Origin: Musa acuminata AAA Group
Lineage: Eukaryota; Streptophyta; Magnoliopsida; Zingiberales; Musaceae
Direction: 5' to 3'
DNA: 64,000 nt
Assembly (NCBI RefSeq): GCF_036884655.1
Contig: NC_088357.1
Location: forward strand, 46,552,001-46,616,000
In this document: one piece after another, positions 48,405 to 61,985 of the stretch
Layout: the number at the start of each line of letters is the position of its first letter
How positions within the stretch are numbered: position 1 is the stretch's first letter
Position numbers and translations under genes: made by a program
Notes under the pieces: generated by a model
The model's database searches: none
The model's input: only the letters and a program-made list of their open reading frames with translations
What the model was told of the DNA's origin: nothing

Positions 48405-50713
48405 TCATATGCCCAGTAGGATGTAATACACCAGTGTGATGGGCAGGGCGATTAGCATTCCAAATATCACTCTGCGGCAAGCGAGCATGAAATTTACCTG
48501 AAGGAAAACAAGGAAGCAAGGCAACAGAAAAAGAATGCCGGCTGAGATGTACTCACGCTGTGCTAAGGATATCAGGATGCACATTGTACTCCTTGGCAAA
48601 CACAAAGGGAACGATGCCTTGAGGCAGCGCTGCCTGTCCATGACAAAGAGAAGGAAAGAAGGAAAAGTCATGCATTAAAGTGGTGTCGGGTGAGATGGAG
48701 GAGGGGTCATAATAAAAGTACCTGTACAATGGCGACGCGCAAGAGAACACCACGTAGGCCGATGGCTAGGGAAGCCACAGCCATGACAGCCGGGCCTGTT
48801 AGGAACCTCACCGCCATGGCGAAAGCTGCTGCCTTGTTCCCACATGCTATGACCCTTGGCTGCAACGCCATGAACAGACCTGAAACCCCACTCCGACATC
48901 AATCCAAATCCCGATCAGTAAAATCAAAGAAATAGGGCACGTGAGACAAGATACACATGAATACGGACCAAGGCTGAACATGGCCATTCCAAGGCCAGCA
49001 TCCGACAGTATGGAGATGGACTGCAACACGATCGCAGGCATCTGAACATTCCATCTGCAGTGCCAGCAGAAGCGAGGTAGCATGAGTTGGAGAATTGTAA
49101 TACGAATCTTTACTATTGATGTAAGGGTGACACTGTTCCTGTTCGATTACCTGAAGCAGACGAGAGCCCAGATGATGCCGATCAAGCTGGAGTAGGTGTT
49201 GGGATTGCGGATCAGCTTCCGCCAAACCATGATCAGTATCAGCCTGGTCATGACGCTGGTCGGCGGCATCGCTGTCACTTCTCGTAGCCCTCCTTTCTTG
49301 ACCTCCTTTACCTTCTCATCTCCCTCGTGCTGAGCTGTGCCATCTTTGTCCATGGCTGCCCTGTTGCCAAAGCTGAAATCCTCTCGCCCTACATACTCAT
49401 CCCTGTTCTCCCTCCGGCCATCCACTGTAAACCAAATCGGCTCCATCGAATTGACCCTTTCCATCGAACCAACTGAAAATAACTACTTTACCTTTGCCGG
49501 GAGAAACTGCCACCCTGACATCTTTTATACCGGTAGGATCTGTCGACGGCACACCGTACTCCTTGCTGTTGCCGAACACGTCGGAGACTGGAGATGCGCT
49601 TGAGCTCCACAAGAACATGTGGAGGTCCTTCCCCCCTCCGTCCTCCGTCTTCAACAGATGGGGTTGTCCATTGGCTCTTTTAGGCCCGCTCGTCCTTGAC
49701 GCCGCCTGAACGAACACAGCTGGATTCGGAGCCGGGTAGTTGGGAGATGCTGCGGTCGTAGTAACTGGAAATTGGTTTTGGATCCTAGGCTTGGCACCCG
49801 CAGGATTTCCGGCACCGTACTCCTCCTCGTAGTTGGACGGTCTCGGTGTCGTCGCCGCCGCCGCCGCCCCTGCTCGGACCCCGTAGACGTCGGCCGCCCC
49901 GAAATTGGAGCCCCTGCCGGCCACCATGGAGTAGAAGTCGTTGTGGTTGAAGCTGGAACCTCTGGGCGTGGGGTTGCGCGACGACTGCAGCGAGTAGATC
50001 TCCGCGTTGGTGAGGTTGGACGGCCGGGGTGTGGCCGCCGAGAAGCCCATCGAGCGCCTGGGGTAGACGTCCGACCGCGACGCGTTCGACCGCCTCACGG
50101 TGATGTGCAGCTTGCCGTCCTCCATGACGTGCGCCTCCGTCTCGAGCGCGTCGCGGCCGTCGAGCGAGACGACGTCGGAGTCGACACTGATGGAGGCGAT
50201 GGCGCCGGCGGTATCAGGGAACTGCTCGGCGATGAGGAGCTTGGCGGCGCGGTACTCGAAGAGGAAGAGCATGAGAGTGTACCAGATGATGCACTGGAGG
50301 ACGACGATCTGGACCATGAGACTGTGGGAGACCTCTCCATACATGCCCCGAAGGAGGGGGATGCCCATCACCAGGGTGTTGGGGAGGGTCCCGAGGGCGA
50401 AGGTGGTGATGGTCCAGTCGAGGCGGCCGCGGCGGCTGAGGACGCCCCAGGCAGCGAGCCCGGCCAGCACGATCAGCTTCTGCAGGGTGTCGGCGGCGAT
50501 GAACCGGAGGTTCATGGTGTAGGGGTCATTCCCAGAGATGAAGTGGAAAGAGAGGAGCGGCACGGCGAAGAGAGCCACGAAGCGGTTGATGCCGGAGCAC
50601 TGGGTCGGCGTGAAGACCTTCCACCACTTCACGGAGCCGTAAGCCAGGATCATGGCTACGTACAACGGCACCACCGCCGTCATCACATTGTAGAAATCCC
50701 CCGCCGTGATCAT
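48405..50713 (-). CDS. PIN1: PIN1-type auxin efflux carrier, six exons
   Basis: A polarly localised plasma-membrane transporter that exports indole-3-acetic acid and sets auxin gradients. Minus-strand exons are 50713-49492, 49424-49151, 49054-48969, 48879-48722, 48633-48557 and 48471-48405. Joined they give 627 aa (Arabidopsis PIN1 is 622). The protein starts [20 protein letters not shown], has five N-terminal membrane helices to about residue 155, a long hydrophilic loop to about 465, and five C-terminal helices ending [20 protein letters not shown]. The loop carries three TPRxS motifs ([21 protein letters not shown]), targets of PINOID/D6-type kinases, and [19 protein letters not shown]. 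The NPNTYSS motif follows in exon 2. The long loop puts it among canonical PINs, and the [20 protein letters not shown] block points to the PIN1 clade. The last acceptor is gccgcag|AGTGAT; an earlier ttcag at about 48497 would break the frame. Confidence 0.95.
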
Positions 50714-51178
50714 CTTCTTCTTCCTCCTCTTCCTCCTCCCGCAAGTGCGTCTTAATAGCTGTGTTGGACTAACGACCTCCTCCTCTTCTCTAGGCTAAAA
50801 TAAATTGACACCTCTTGGCCTTTGAGCATCTTGCAAATAAGCCCCCCTTCTACTTGAAGCTTTTAGTCCATAATATTTCACTATTTAGTCTATGATTCTT
50901 AGTATCATATATATTATTTTGTCCTCATCATCATCAAATAATGTCTATCAAAATAATATAGAGAAATTTATCAAATGGTATTTATTGACAATATCAAAAG
51001 GTACAAAAAATACTAAGTGATATCAGATAGTCAACGAATATCCATTCATGGGTGTGTACAACAGTATTAAATAGTAAAAGACATGATGATATTTATTGCA
51101 GCATTCCTACTATAGGATACTGTTTGTCCCCATCAGTCTTATTAACTAATGGATGTGAAATACAACAAAACAATAGAG

Positions 51179-51180
<2 letters not shown>

Positions 51181-51216
<36 letters not shown>
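51181..51216. repeat. (TA)n microsatellite
   Basis: About 17 TA units; frames across it are artefacts. Confidence 0.95.
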
Positions 51217-51217
<1 letters not shown>

Positions 51218-52877
51218 CTCAGAGTTGGAGGGATATCCTTGCGATCATAGCTTGGTTAGTGGCATGATTGAATGTTTTCCTTAGCTAAAGATTATGAATG
51301 AACTCAGATTCTTATTGTTCATCGTCTTCTTCTTTTTCTATGTAATCGACAAGTCAGTAAACATATGTGGTTGGAGACGAGCGAAGAAAAAGGTGTTTGA
51401 CTCTTTGTAGATGATGTTTCTTGGGGACAAATTGTATATTCTCACGCTGGGCTTCGCCTGTCACGATCATCTCCCAAAACCTTCGCTGCATTCCATTCTT
51501 TTCTGCTATTGTTTGTGCAGTTTACGATAGGAGTCCTCGAGCACACTGTAAAATATGATTATCTTATGTAAATCTTTATATTTTTAAAAATTATATTATT
51601 TTTTTATAAAAAAAATATTTAATCTTATTTTTCTTTGTATCGTCGACTGAGACAAACTCGGTATGTACTCAGTGGTAAACTCAATAATATTTTCGTCAAT
51701 AGAGTCGATGTTGTGAGAAGAAACATTTAATCCGTCAATAGAGTCTAAGAAGAAATGAAGTTAAATATTTTATTTTTATAAATATAGAGATCCTAATATA
51801 ACTTTTGAAAGTATAAGGATCGAAATACTAAAGATAACTAATTGCATAAAATAATCTATAATTAACCTGTAATTTTATGATGAAAACTCGATAACGATCA
51901 AATAAGAGTCACATAGTATTATCGAAAAAAAGAAAATAAAGAAGTAAACTAGGATGACATGAATGACAAAGTTTTTTTTATTTCTGAAGTAAGTATAATT
52001 ATATTTAAAATCTGTGTTTTTTTATTTCACTTTCAAGATTTCTATGTTTTCTTTTAAATAAAATGGATATTTTTTTTAAAGGAATGCAAACATGAAAATG
52101 TATAATGGTAACTCCATCATTAGCTACTTGGTTTTTATTTATTAGTTTCGTACTTGTACTAAATATTAACTTTACCGCATTAAGAACACGTTGTACGGAG
52201 ATAGAATTTATAACTCGATGTGTCCTCTAGCCTAGCCTAGTAAACAAAGATTTATTTCTGTGGAAATATTTAAATGGATATAAGTGTCATGAACTTACAG
52301 AAAGAATGAGGTTACAATCATCTTGGAGTTTGATGCGATCGGATTCATAATTGAGGTTACCATCACCTTGGAGTTTGATGTGATGGGAATCATAATTGTT
52401 TTGAAGCTACAATCTCCCAGTGTGGAACAGTGTAGTTGGTGTCTTGGCAAAGAAAAGAAAACTCCATGACAGAGCTTATTGTGATGGTTCAAATTCTAGT
52501 GGTATAGTTTTCTTGGTAGAGATGACTTGGTAGTGTTAGCAGTCATCATGGTTTGATGCTATCTATCTAATATGGTTTTCTGAATGTTCATATTTGAGGC
52601 AGATGGCAAATTGATCATTGACATATTGAAAATTTTGCATCTTTCATTAGTGCCGATGCTATGAGCACTGTTTATATCCGCTCAGCGTATCAACAGCAGC
52701 TTTTCAATTTCCTTTCAGGAAAAAAATCTCTGATTTTATGGCAAGCTCTCAAATAAACAATTAGAAGAATCAAATCTCTAGTTCTTAACTTCTATAAGAT
52801 CAATTGGTTAGTCGATTTTATTAGATCTTAAAATACAACGGTTCTAACTTCATACAAGTATCTTAGTGGTCCTCGTC

Positions 52878-52996
52878 TTTTCGAATGTTTATGAGACTCG
52901 ATAACGTGCAACGTTAGTAATTGTTTATTCGTAACTTAATTTCGAATGTTCATGAGACTCGATAACGTGCAACATTCGTAATTATTTGTTCGTAAT
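52878..52996. repeat. Imperfect tandem duplication of about 61 bp
   Basis: The phrase ttcgaatgttYatgagactc with the following gataacgtgcaac(g/a)tt(a/c)gtaatt occurs at 52881 and 52942. A shared t(t/a)ttcgtaa(c/t) tail follows each copy. Confidence 0.85.
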
Positions 52997-55900
52997 GCTT
53001 AAGTAAAGTCAACGCAAGTGGGATAGAATAATGAATTTAATTATGATTTTTTTTAACTTGATAATTGACATGAATAATTACCTTAAGGGTTCTATTTTTA
53101 AACCTGATTGACTAGCTAAATAATTTTTAAAAAATAAAAATAAATAAATAAAAATATTATAATCGATTTTACGATATCAAAGAATTAAAGTAACTTTTAT
53201 AACGGTGTTTCCCTATTTATCCAAGCCAAAGAAAAATATAGAACAATCATACTTTTCTTAAGTCTCTCATTTTTTATTTTTCTCATTCGCAAACATAATT
53301 ATAGGTTTACACTTAGATCAGAAATAATAAAAATCAATTGAATTAGGCCCGATTAATTGGCTCTTAGTGAACAAAAATAGTCCATCTTATAGATTTTAAA
53401 ATGTCAATGTGATGAGTAAAAACCTGTTTTTTTTTGTATTTATAGTAGTTATTGGATGGGAACAATGTTAACAAAAATAGTATCTAAAAGAAAAATAAGA
53501 TATAAAAAATTAAATTATAAGTTCAAATCTCAATGATTATGCATATTAAACCACAGTTACTATGTCAATTATTTGGACCCAATTACCCTCTCAATTAACC
53601 CAAAAAAAAAAAACACAAATTGTTGGTCAAATAATTTGGTCATTCGACCAATAAAGTCAATTACAGCTCATACTGTTGATCCTAATAATGTAATCAAGAT
53701 TTTGTTAACATGATGATATAACAGATAATGATGGATTAGAAAGTGAATCCTTCATAAGCTGCCTAATAATTTCAACATCCAAAACAGACTCCCTACACAA
53801 ACTTCATTCATCAAATACAATACTATTGCAAGGTTTAAAAGGACTTGGTGAATATAATAATACTGATTATTTCTTATTTTGATATAGGATTAAACTTATG
53901 ATCTTACCATCTCTCAAAGGGTTTGATATCTCATTTAACATTATGATATACCTCTATGGATAATTCTTTTCTATTTGAATACTTGGACCTCAAGTCATTT
54001 ATCATAATCAGATTATTTAACTTAATGAATATAAATTATTGATCAAAAATATTTAAACTAAACTAAGATATTACGCATCTCAGATAATATTTCTACTTCT
54101 AAAGATTAACTTGCATGATGTATAGAAGAATAAAGATAAAAAATATTTGCAGCATAAAAAACAGGCCATCATGTTAAAGCAAATTGATGGTTGCTAGTCC
54201 TTCTCTTTACCAATTATAAGCATGCACTTTGAATAATTCAGAGGAATAAATTCTGTGATAATAATGAATCATTATAGCACCAAAGACTTCCTTGTCAAAA
54301 ATGTCTTCATTCTTACATGGACTTGCCAATTGATCTTTGCAGCTGTAGTTTGCTTTTCATGACAAGGAATAAAGTATCCAAGTGCTCTTGCCACCCAACC
54401 CACCACTAGTTTGATATGACTTGACAAAGGGGAATCGAAAGCAATTAAGAGATAAGGTAGAGTATCCTAACACCTCATTAATCGACTAATTATGGGATTC
54501 AAAGTCGAAGCAAATAGAATTGATGATAATAATGCGAAGTATTGGAGGATATTAAGAGAATTTGGATTTTATAGTTTTAGTATAATTAGAAAACCTATTA
54601 AATTTTATTAAGATGTTACCTTATATATATAATCTAGCACTTTGTAATTTATGCATTCTAGATGAACAAAATTTTAGATTTATTAGTGCATATTATATTA
54701 GATCTTTTGTATTAGTTTTTTCTGTGGAATCTTCTTAGAATTGATAAAAAAAATTTAAGTTTTTTAAAAAACAAAGAAAAGAAAGAGTTATGTTTTGATG
54801 AAGAGAGAGCAATATGTGAGAAATACTTATACTCATGATTATCACCTAAGTATTTAGAGAAGTTATCCTCTATGGTTTCTAAGAAAAATAAGGGAAAAAA
54901 ATAATTTTTTAAAATTTATATGAAAAAAATATACAAGAAGATTTGTATATTGTGAAGATAACTCAAATAGTCTCGTAAATAATCTCATATGATAAAGAAT
55001 TTAGATTTATCCATAGATATAAATAGAGAGTTATCGAACCATATTAATCTTGTATTGATCTTTTTGATATATATTTTTAGTATTAATCTTTGTGATCTTT
55101 TATGGAAGTCATCTATCCCTCTCAATTAACTTAAAAGATTGGCCAAAAGTAAATTTGATTCTGATAAACCATCCATGAAGGAAAGTGATACAACTACTAA
55201 GATTTCTAGAAATTAATGAATTTTCTTGAATGTTTTAGTGTTTCTTTATTTCTATAGGTTTAATGGAAGGGATTATTAGATGCGGGAAATTAAGATGAAG
55301 GCTTTATTAATATTATAAAATTAAAAAAAAATCTAGGTTTGAAGGGCTTCAAAGAGGTAATAGATAATCCACAATTTGGGAAAATCACAGAACTAGTTGT
55401 TAACAGTAATAAATGAAATATTTCTTTCATAGATCTATGTCGGGAGGATTACAAGATAATTTTAATTCATTTTAAAGGATATTTATGAAAAAAAATATAT
55501 TTTATCATGTAACACCAGATGAACATGAAGCTAACTCACTATAAACATAATAAAAAATTGTGAAAAAAAATAAAGATACATCTAGTAGAGAAATTATTTT
55601 TAGTCATAGAGACCGAAAGAGGAAAAAACAAAAGGGAAGAAATGAGGAATGTTGATGGAGTCAACTTTTGCAACCACTTTCAAAATATTGAAAGTTATAT
55701 CGATTTGATGTGTTAAGGTAAATCTATAAATTGCGTGTGAGGATCAAAGTTATATTGATTTGATGTGTTTAGGTGAAATTTAGTTTGCATTGATCGAGAT
55801 ACTAAATCCAAGATTCAGTCAATATTATCTCTCATGAGAAAATGACTTGACTCAATCTCTTTCAAAGAACCAAGTAGAAAGACAAAATTAAAAAAATAAA

Positions 55901-56159
55901 AACTTATGAAAAGAAGGAATTTAAGGAGTAGGAAGTGTGTTGATCTTTATATGAATACACTAGGGTTGTATAGGACACTATCTTTAATGCTCAGGAGCAT
56001 GTTCCATTCATGATAATAGTTACTCTAAATTCTAAGTTTTTTCTAAAAATATTTTCAACATCAGCAAAGTCCTGAGTTATAAAGTTGAGGCTCAATCAAG
56101 CATAACTAATTTTTTGATATTTTTTTGTTGAGTTTGATGGCGTTTACTTCATGAATGAA

Positions 56160-56762
<603 letters not shown>

Positions 56763-57629
56763 TTATCGGAAATCAATCCTGAACTTGCCCTATCATATCT
56801 TTTTCCGGTATACGAAATAGTAGACTTGACTAACTCAATTCTTATGAAATCTCGAATCAGATCATTTGTTCTTACCTCAATAAAGGAAGCGTGAACCTCT
56901 TCCGGAGAACCTTTTTGCTCTTGATCCCAATTCAATACTAAGCAAGTCCGAACTAATTGAATACTTGTGTGAGAAATTCCTCGAATTGACTTGCCATTTC
57001 CATGAAGGATATAATTGACAACTCTAAGTTGGACATTATCCTTTTTCCGCAGGAGATCTTGAGGAAAAAGTGTTGCTAAATTTATGCCATCAGCTATTTC
57101 ATATATGACTATGGGTCGAACCAAAACAAACTACTTTTTCTTGGTAGGTGTGATCCGTTGGACATAGATCCAATTTTTCCATTTTTTTGATTCCTTAGAA
57201 ATTTTTTTTTCTGTTTCCGGTGGTATCAAAATGCCGCTATGCCTGGATATCTTATCTGCCTCTCCAGGAAAATAAATATCTCCAGAAAATATTTTTAGTT
57301 CAATATTTTTTTTTTCTCTCCACTCGAACTAATCCGCCTACTCGACTTCTTGTATTTAAAGCGAGTTGTGTATCTACTCCAATGATACTATTGTTCCGGA
57401 CCATTATCAACGAAGATCCAGGTAAGATATGCACTTCTTCGAGAATGAAAAAAAACCGATCTACTTTCGTTTGGTATTTCAGACTAAATTCTTTTGGTCC
57501 TCGATACTCAATCAAATCCTCTTTTTTTATGATTGAATTGACCTCTACGGTTCCATATTTAGTAATTCCTGAATTGCTTCTTCTGTATCGTGGATCATCA
57601 AAATAAGCAAGAATACTATTTCTACGTAA

Positions 57630-57675
57630 AATACCCTGTTTTGGTATTTCGATCGAAATACCAAAACAGGGTATT
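57630..57675. repeat. rpoC2: Perfect 46-bp palindrome within the NUPT
   Basis: Two 23-bp arms beginning aataccctgttttggtattt meet at tcga with no spacer. The arms encode native RpoC2 sequence ([15 protein letters not shown]), so the palindrome was inherited from the plastid gene and was not created in the nucleus. It ends exactly where the 343-bp duplicated segment begins. Confidence 0.95.
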
Positions 57676-58017
57676 AGTTCTTTCTCTCGTTCTTGATTGT
57701 ATTGTAATGGGATGATGAATCTATTTCTTCATTTTTTCACCAAGAAATAAGAACTCCCTTAGATAATAGAAGGATATATGAAATTCAAATGACCATTAGA
57801 CATTGTTTGATCAGGTCTTATTGAATAGTCAATAATTTTCTTATCTTTTTTACCAGAAGTATCCAACAATTTGTCTTATTCGACCATTAGTCATTGATAG
57901 GTCAGAGATATATCTTTCTTCGACAGAAAAAGAATAAACATTCATTTGATCTTGATCCTTGTGGAGCGAAAAAGACATTATACCGGATCTGCACGGACCT
58001 CCCGCTAATATCCATAA
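57675..58017. repeat. rpoC2: 343-bp duplicated rpoC2 segment, copy 1
   Basis: Matches 58034-58377 in the same orientation, with scattered substitutions and a 2-base deletion near 57881 (aatttgtc versus aatttatgtc). Copy 2 keeps the longer open frame, so copy 1 is the more decayed one. Confidence 0.92.
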
Positions 58018-58033
58018 TACCTACAGCTTCTCC

Positions 58034-58377
58034 TAGTTCTTTCTCTCATTCTTGATTGTATTGTAATGGGATGATGAATCTATTTCTTCACTTTTTCGCC
58101 AAGAAATAAGAATTCCCTTGGATAATAGAAGGATATATGAAATTCAAATGACCATTAGACATCGTTTGATCAGGTCTTATTGAATAGTCAATAATTTTCT
58201 TATCTTTTTTACCGGAAGTATCCAACAATTTATGTCTTATTCGACCATTAGTCATTGATAGGTCAGAGATATATCTTTCTACGACAAAAAAAGAATAAAC
58301 ATTCATTTGATCTTGATCCTTGTGGAGCGAAAAAGACACTATAGTGGATCTGCACGGACCTCCCGCTAATATCCATA
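58034..58377. repeat. rpoC2: 343-bp duplicated rpoC2 segment, copy 2
   Basis: Direct repeat of 57675-58017 at an offset of about 359 bp. The 16 bases between the copies (taccta..ttctcc) look, on the minus strand, like the GEAVGI coding stretch from elsewhere in rpoC2. Confidence 0.9.
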
Positions 58378-58512
58378 AATGACTCGTTTTTGATAATAGA
58401 TGAACATTACCGTATGTATATTCAGGTGCATGGTGGACATCGGTACTCCAGTGCATTTCTTAGGCGGTACTGTCGATAGTGCCACAATCTGATGCCTCGG
58501 ATAGTGCATCCT

Positions 58513-60169
58513 CGAAATAGAAAAAATATCGATGCTCGATATTGTTTGGGTTTACATATGTAAAAGATGTGAAATGACTGATGGGATGATGAGGGTTGAG
58601 ATGATCTGTTTTTTATTTGATTTCTTCAACGCTGAAGTTTGAACGAGGATAGAGTAAATTTAGTAAAAACATAATTGATAATAATTATCTTGCCTAAGGT
58701 AGTTTCTTATAATGGATTAATAAGGAAAAATATTCAATAGGAGATTCAAAATACTCCTCAATTGTTGTTTTGGATCTTTATCCACATGACATAGTTATTA
58801 ACTAAGGTTTTGGCCCTCACTACTAATTGTATTGCCACAACCATGTTGAATCACTATTAGCAAAAAATATTTCTTCTATCAATCACGATAATGATAATGA
58901 TATATATATATTGATATTATTATTAATATTGATAAAATAATGATAATGTAAATGATATTGATATTGACAATAATATATATTTTTTTGATCCACCTTTGCA
59001 AGGCCCAATTAGAGCAGTCAATTCATAGTTTTGGGGTCATTCCTCAGATCAAAAGTGGATTATTCCTCATTAGCACTTTGTTAGCTTTGACTGATTATTA
59101 ATAATATTGATATATGTCTCATTTTTTTAAATTTATATTTATATTATAATTTTATTTTATATTATAAATTTGGTTTGACATAATTGGTTGGACTAGAGGA
59201 AAAATAAAAGATGGGTAATATTAAAATTTTGATTTTTTCCTCTATATAAAAGCAAATGTTAAATTAGGTTCTTCCTGAAAAAAGTGAAAACCATGAATCT
59301 AATACCTCGGTTATGTCTATAAAACTAGAAAATATATTTTAAATAAAATTACTAGGTTCTTTTCCTTTTTCTTTTTTTTTGTGAGGTGGGATGGATCAAA
59401 AATAAAATGATACTTCAACGTGGTTCTCTTCTTCGATCAAAGTAAGTCAAAATTGATCCCATCCAATTGACTTATATCAAGGGGATTTCAAATTGTTGTT
59501 CTATGGCCACCTAGTAAATTTTCTTTTAAGTTATCATTTTTTATTTTCTAAATTTTAATGAAAAATAATTTTTTTTACTATTTTTCCAAAAACATTAGTA
59601 TTTTTTTCCGAAACACAATTGCCCAATCACTTTAATTAATATTTGATATTGGAGTGTTGGATGCACATGCTTATCACATTAATTTGGAATTGGTTTAAGA
59701 AATTTAGGAACTCTCATTTTGTGCTAAATCTCTAATAGCTAGTTAAAATGATTATTTTTTCTTAACTATTATGATGATAAAGCCTAATTGTTAGTCCAAT
59801 AGATGTCAACTGTCCATTTATAATTTTCTATTAGAAAAATAGTTATTACCTAGTTAATTTAATAATTAAATTCTTAAAAAAGAAACTTTACACTACCTTA
59901 TCTAACTTCAATCACCTACAAGTCCAATTAAATCTCTCCTACTCCATGTACTTCCATCCAACCTTAAGGAAAAAATCTTGACAAACTAAAATTAATTGAT
60001 GGTTATCATTGTATCTAAAATGCAAAGCCCCTAATGAAATATGATCTATTGATTTATATTTTTAATGCTCTCCATTATGTTATGTGTGACTTGTAAACTA
60101 GAACAACATGTAAAACTTAAAATTATTGATGATGATATTCTCTAATGTGTGACCTAGATTAGATTTGTC
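58513..60169. other. AT-rich intergenic region between the NUPT and the gypsy remnant
   Basis: Contains a degenerate (GATAAT/GATATT)n tract at 58880-58985 and otherwise plain AT-rich DNA. No gene is supported. Confidence 0.6.
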
Positions 60170-61985
60170 CCAAAGTGTCATATAATTGATTATGTGATTT
60201 TATATAATTGATTATATGATTTTATTTAATTAAGTAAAATATATTATAGATATGATTAAATTTTGATTATGATTATAATAAAAAAAACTCAATTATAGTA
60301 GAATTTTCTAGGAGATGACCTTAATAGAATAGACTTTCTTAGGATATGAGCTCCTAGGGATGAATCATAAAAAATTAAGATTATAGATCTATTCTCAATC
60401 TCTCTTAGTCTTAGTCTTTGAATTTCTTGTAAAGTTATCATCTTCGCAATACATCGAGGGTTATCTATTGCTCATTTTTGAACTAATCAACTTGCTCTTT
60501 TTACAAGTTTTCCAAGATCTGAGCAAGGTTGCAAATTGGCTGACCCTTTGTGGTTGTAAAACATAAGGGCAATTCATGACTTAAGCAATCCCAACTAAGT
60601 CCGAAAAGTTGACGCAAGGGTGTTTCACAACTCCAGCTAAGTCCATGACCTGGTCGAAAGGGTGCTTTACGACTTAGGTAATTTTAGCTAAGTCTATAAT
60701 ATTGTGGTATCAGATCGGGCAAGTAATTCGAGCAAACAGTAAAGAAGTTTTACAATCTTATCATGGATACATATCATGACAAATCAAGCAAAATAGGGCA
60801 AGCCGAACCATTGCCCCAAGCAACCATAGGTGGGCTGCAAGTGCAAACTCACTCTCATATTATTTGAATCACTCAGGAGGAGCGCAATAGCAAACAAGAT
60901 GAGCGAGAAGTTGGCTATTCTCTACGAGCGGAGGAGACACAATTTGGAGCATCAACTGGAAAAGGAAGCCATAAGGAGAGACTCATAGCAGTGGAAACCC
61001 ACCTTGATGTTCTTGAAGCGAATTTGGAGTAACTCTTCTAAGGCTAACGAAGGCTTCTTAGGATAAAATGCTCATAAAAAGAAGCTAAAGCTCATATCGA
61101 TAAGGTTGAGTCCCTAGTCAATCAACTGACGAAAGACACCAAATACTCTATGTAATATATGCATGAAGTCGTGGTGGAACTCACGTCTAAAGTGACATTG
61201 CTCACAAGGGTTCCTAATGTGGGAGAAAGCAATACCCGTGTTACACCGCCATAAAACTTGAGGGTACCCGAGCCACATTACTATGACGGTGCTAGGGATA
61301 CTAAAGCGCTCGAGAATTTCTTGTTTGATATAGAACAATATTTTCAAGCTAAGAGGCCCGATTTTAAAGAAACTAAAGTTTCAATAATAACTATATATTT
61401 AAATAAGAATGTAAAACTTTGGTAGCGAACTGGTTGTGAGGAGATCCAACAAGGTTGATGCCGAGTAGACACATGGGAGGACTTGAAATGGAAGTTGAGA
61501 ACTCAGTTCCTAACACAGAGTTCATTGCAAGAAAAAAGCTTAGACAACTCCGTCAAAATACTTCCACTTGGGATTATATTATGTAATTTTTTGTACTAAT
61601 GCTAGACATACATGGCATGTTTAAGAAAGATAAACTATTCAGCTTCCTCGATGGCCTGAAGTCATGGGTGTAATAGGAACTACATCGAAGGAATGTCATT
61701 GATGTCATCGGGGTAATTGTGACCGCAAAAGGGCTCACTGACTTTATTTTGTCGGAGGACTTTGGGATAATAGTATAATTCCTTATGAGATATCTTAATA
61801 GAAGCGACTCTCCTAATTACCCTTCTAGATTATTTGCTTTCATCTATAAAATGATAGGACCTTCTAGGGATGAATCATTAGAAATTATGATTATAGATCT
61901 ATTTAGAATCTCTCATAGTCCCTATTTTATTGCTCATTGTGATGGTAAGAATGATAGTAAAAAAAAAAAAATATGGGTCTAATTC
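60170..61985 (+). mobile_element. Truncated Ty3/gypsy-like retrotransposon with decayed gag and partial LTRs
   Basis: Three parts are in order. First, an LTR-like stretch ends near 60705. Second, tggtatcagatcgggc at 60708 resembles the tRNA-Met primer-binding site next to a 5' LTR. Third, a gag region (about 60870-61760, +) reads VETHLDVLEANLE, HEVVVELTSKVTLLTRVPN, RVPEPHYYDGARDTKALENF, LFDIEQYFQAKRPDFKETKV and CRVDTWEDLKWKLRTQF, broken by several stops and frame changes. A second LTR-like fragment (about 61855-61930) repeats part of the first (cttctagggatgaatcatt; gattatagatctatt). No protease, reverse transcriptase or integrase is visible, so it is internally deleted and cannot move by itself. 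The outer ends and target-site duplications were not found. Confidence 0.75.
60870..61760 (+). pseudogene. Decayed gag of the Ty3/gypsy-like element
   Basis: A coiled-coil-like N-terminal part is followed by the capsid-like retrotransposon gag domain (PHYYDGARDTKALENFLF; KLW(stop)RTGCEEIQQG). In-frame stops occur at least at the expected WWR tryptophan (about 61423) and the Arg before CRVDTWED (about 61457). It is noncoding today. Confidence 0.75.

Noticed and set aside
49772..50755. Long plus-strand frame of 327 codons, rich in Arg, Gly and Val
   Set aside because: It lies entirely antisense to exon 1 of the PIN gene. Its length comes from that exon's high GC content, and it has no known domain.
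57220..57606. A 128-codon plus-strand frame
   Set aside because: It is antisense to recognisable rpoC2 sequence in the plastid-derived insert.
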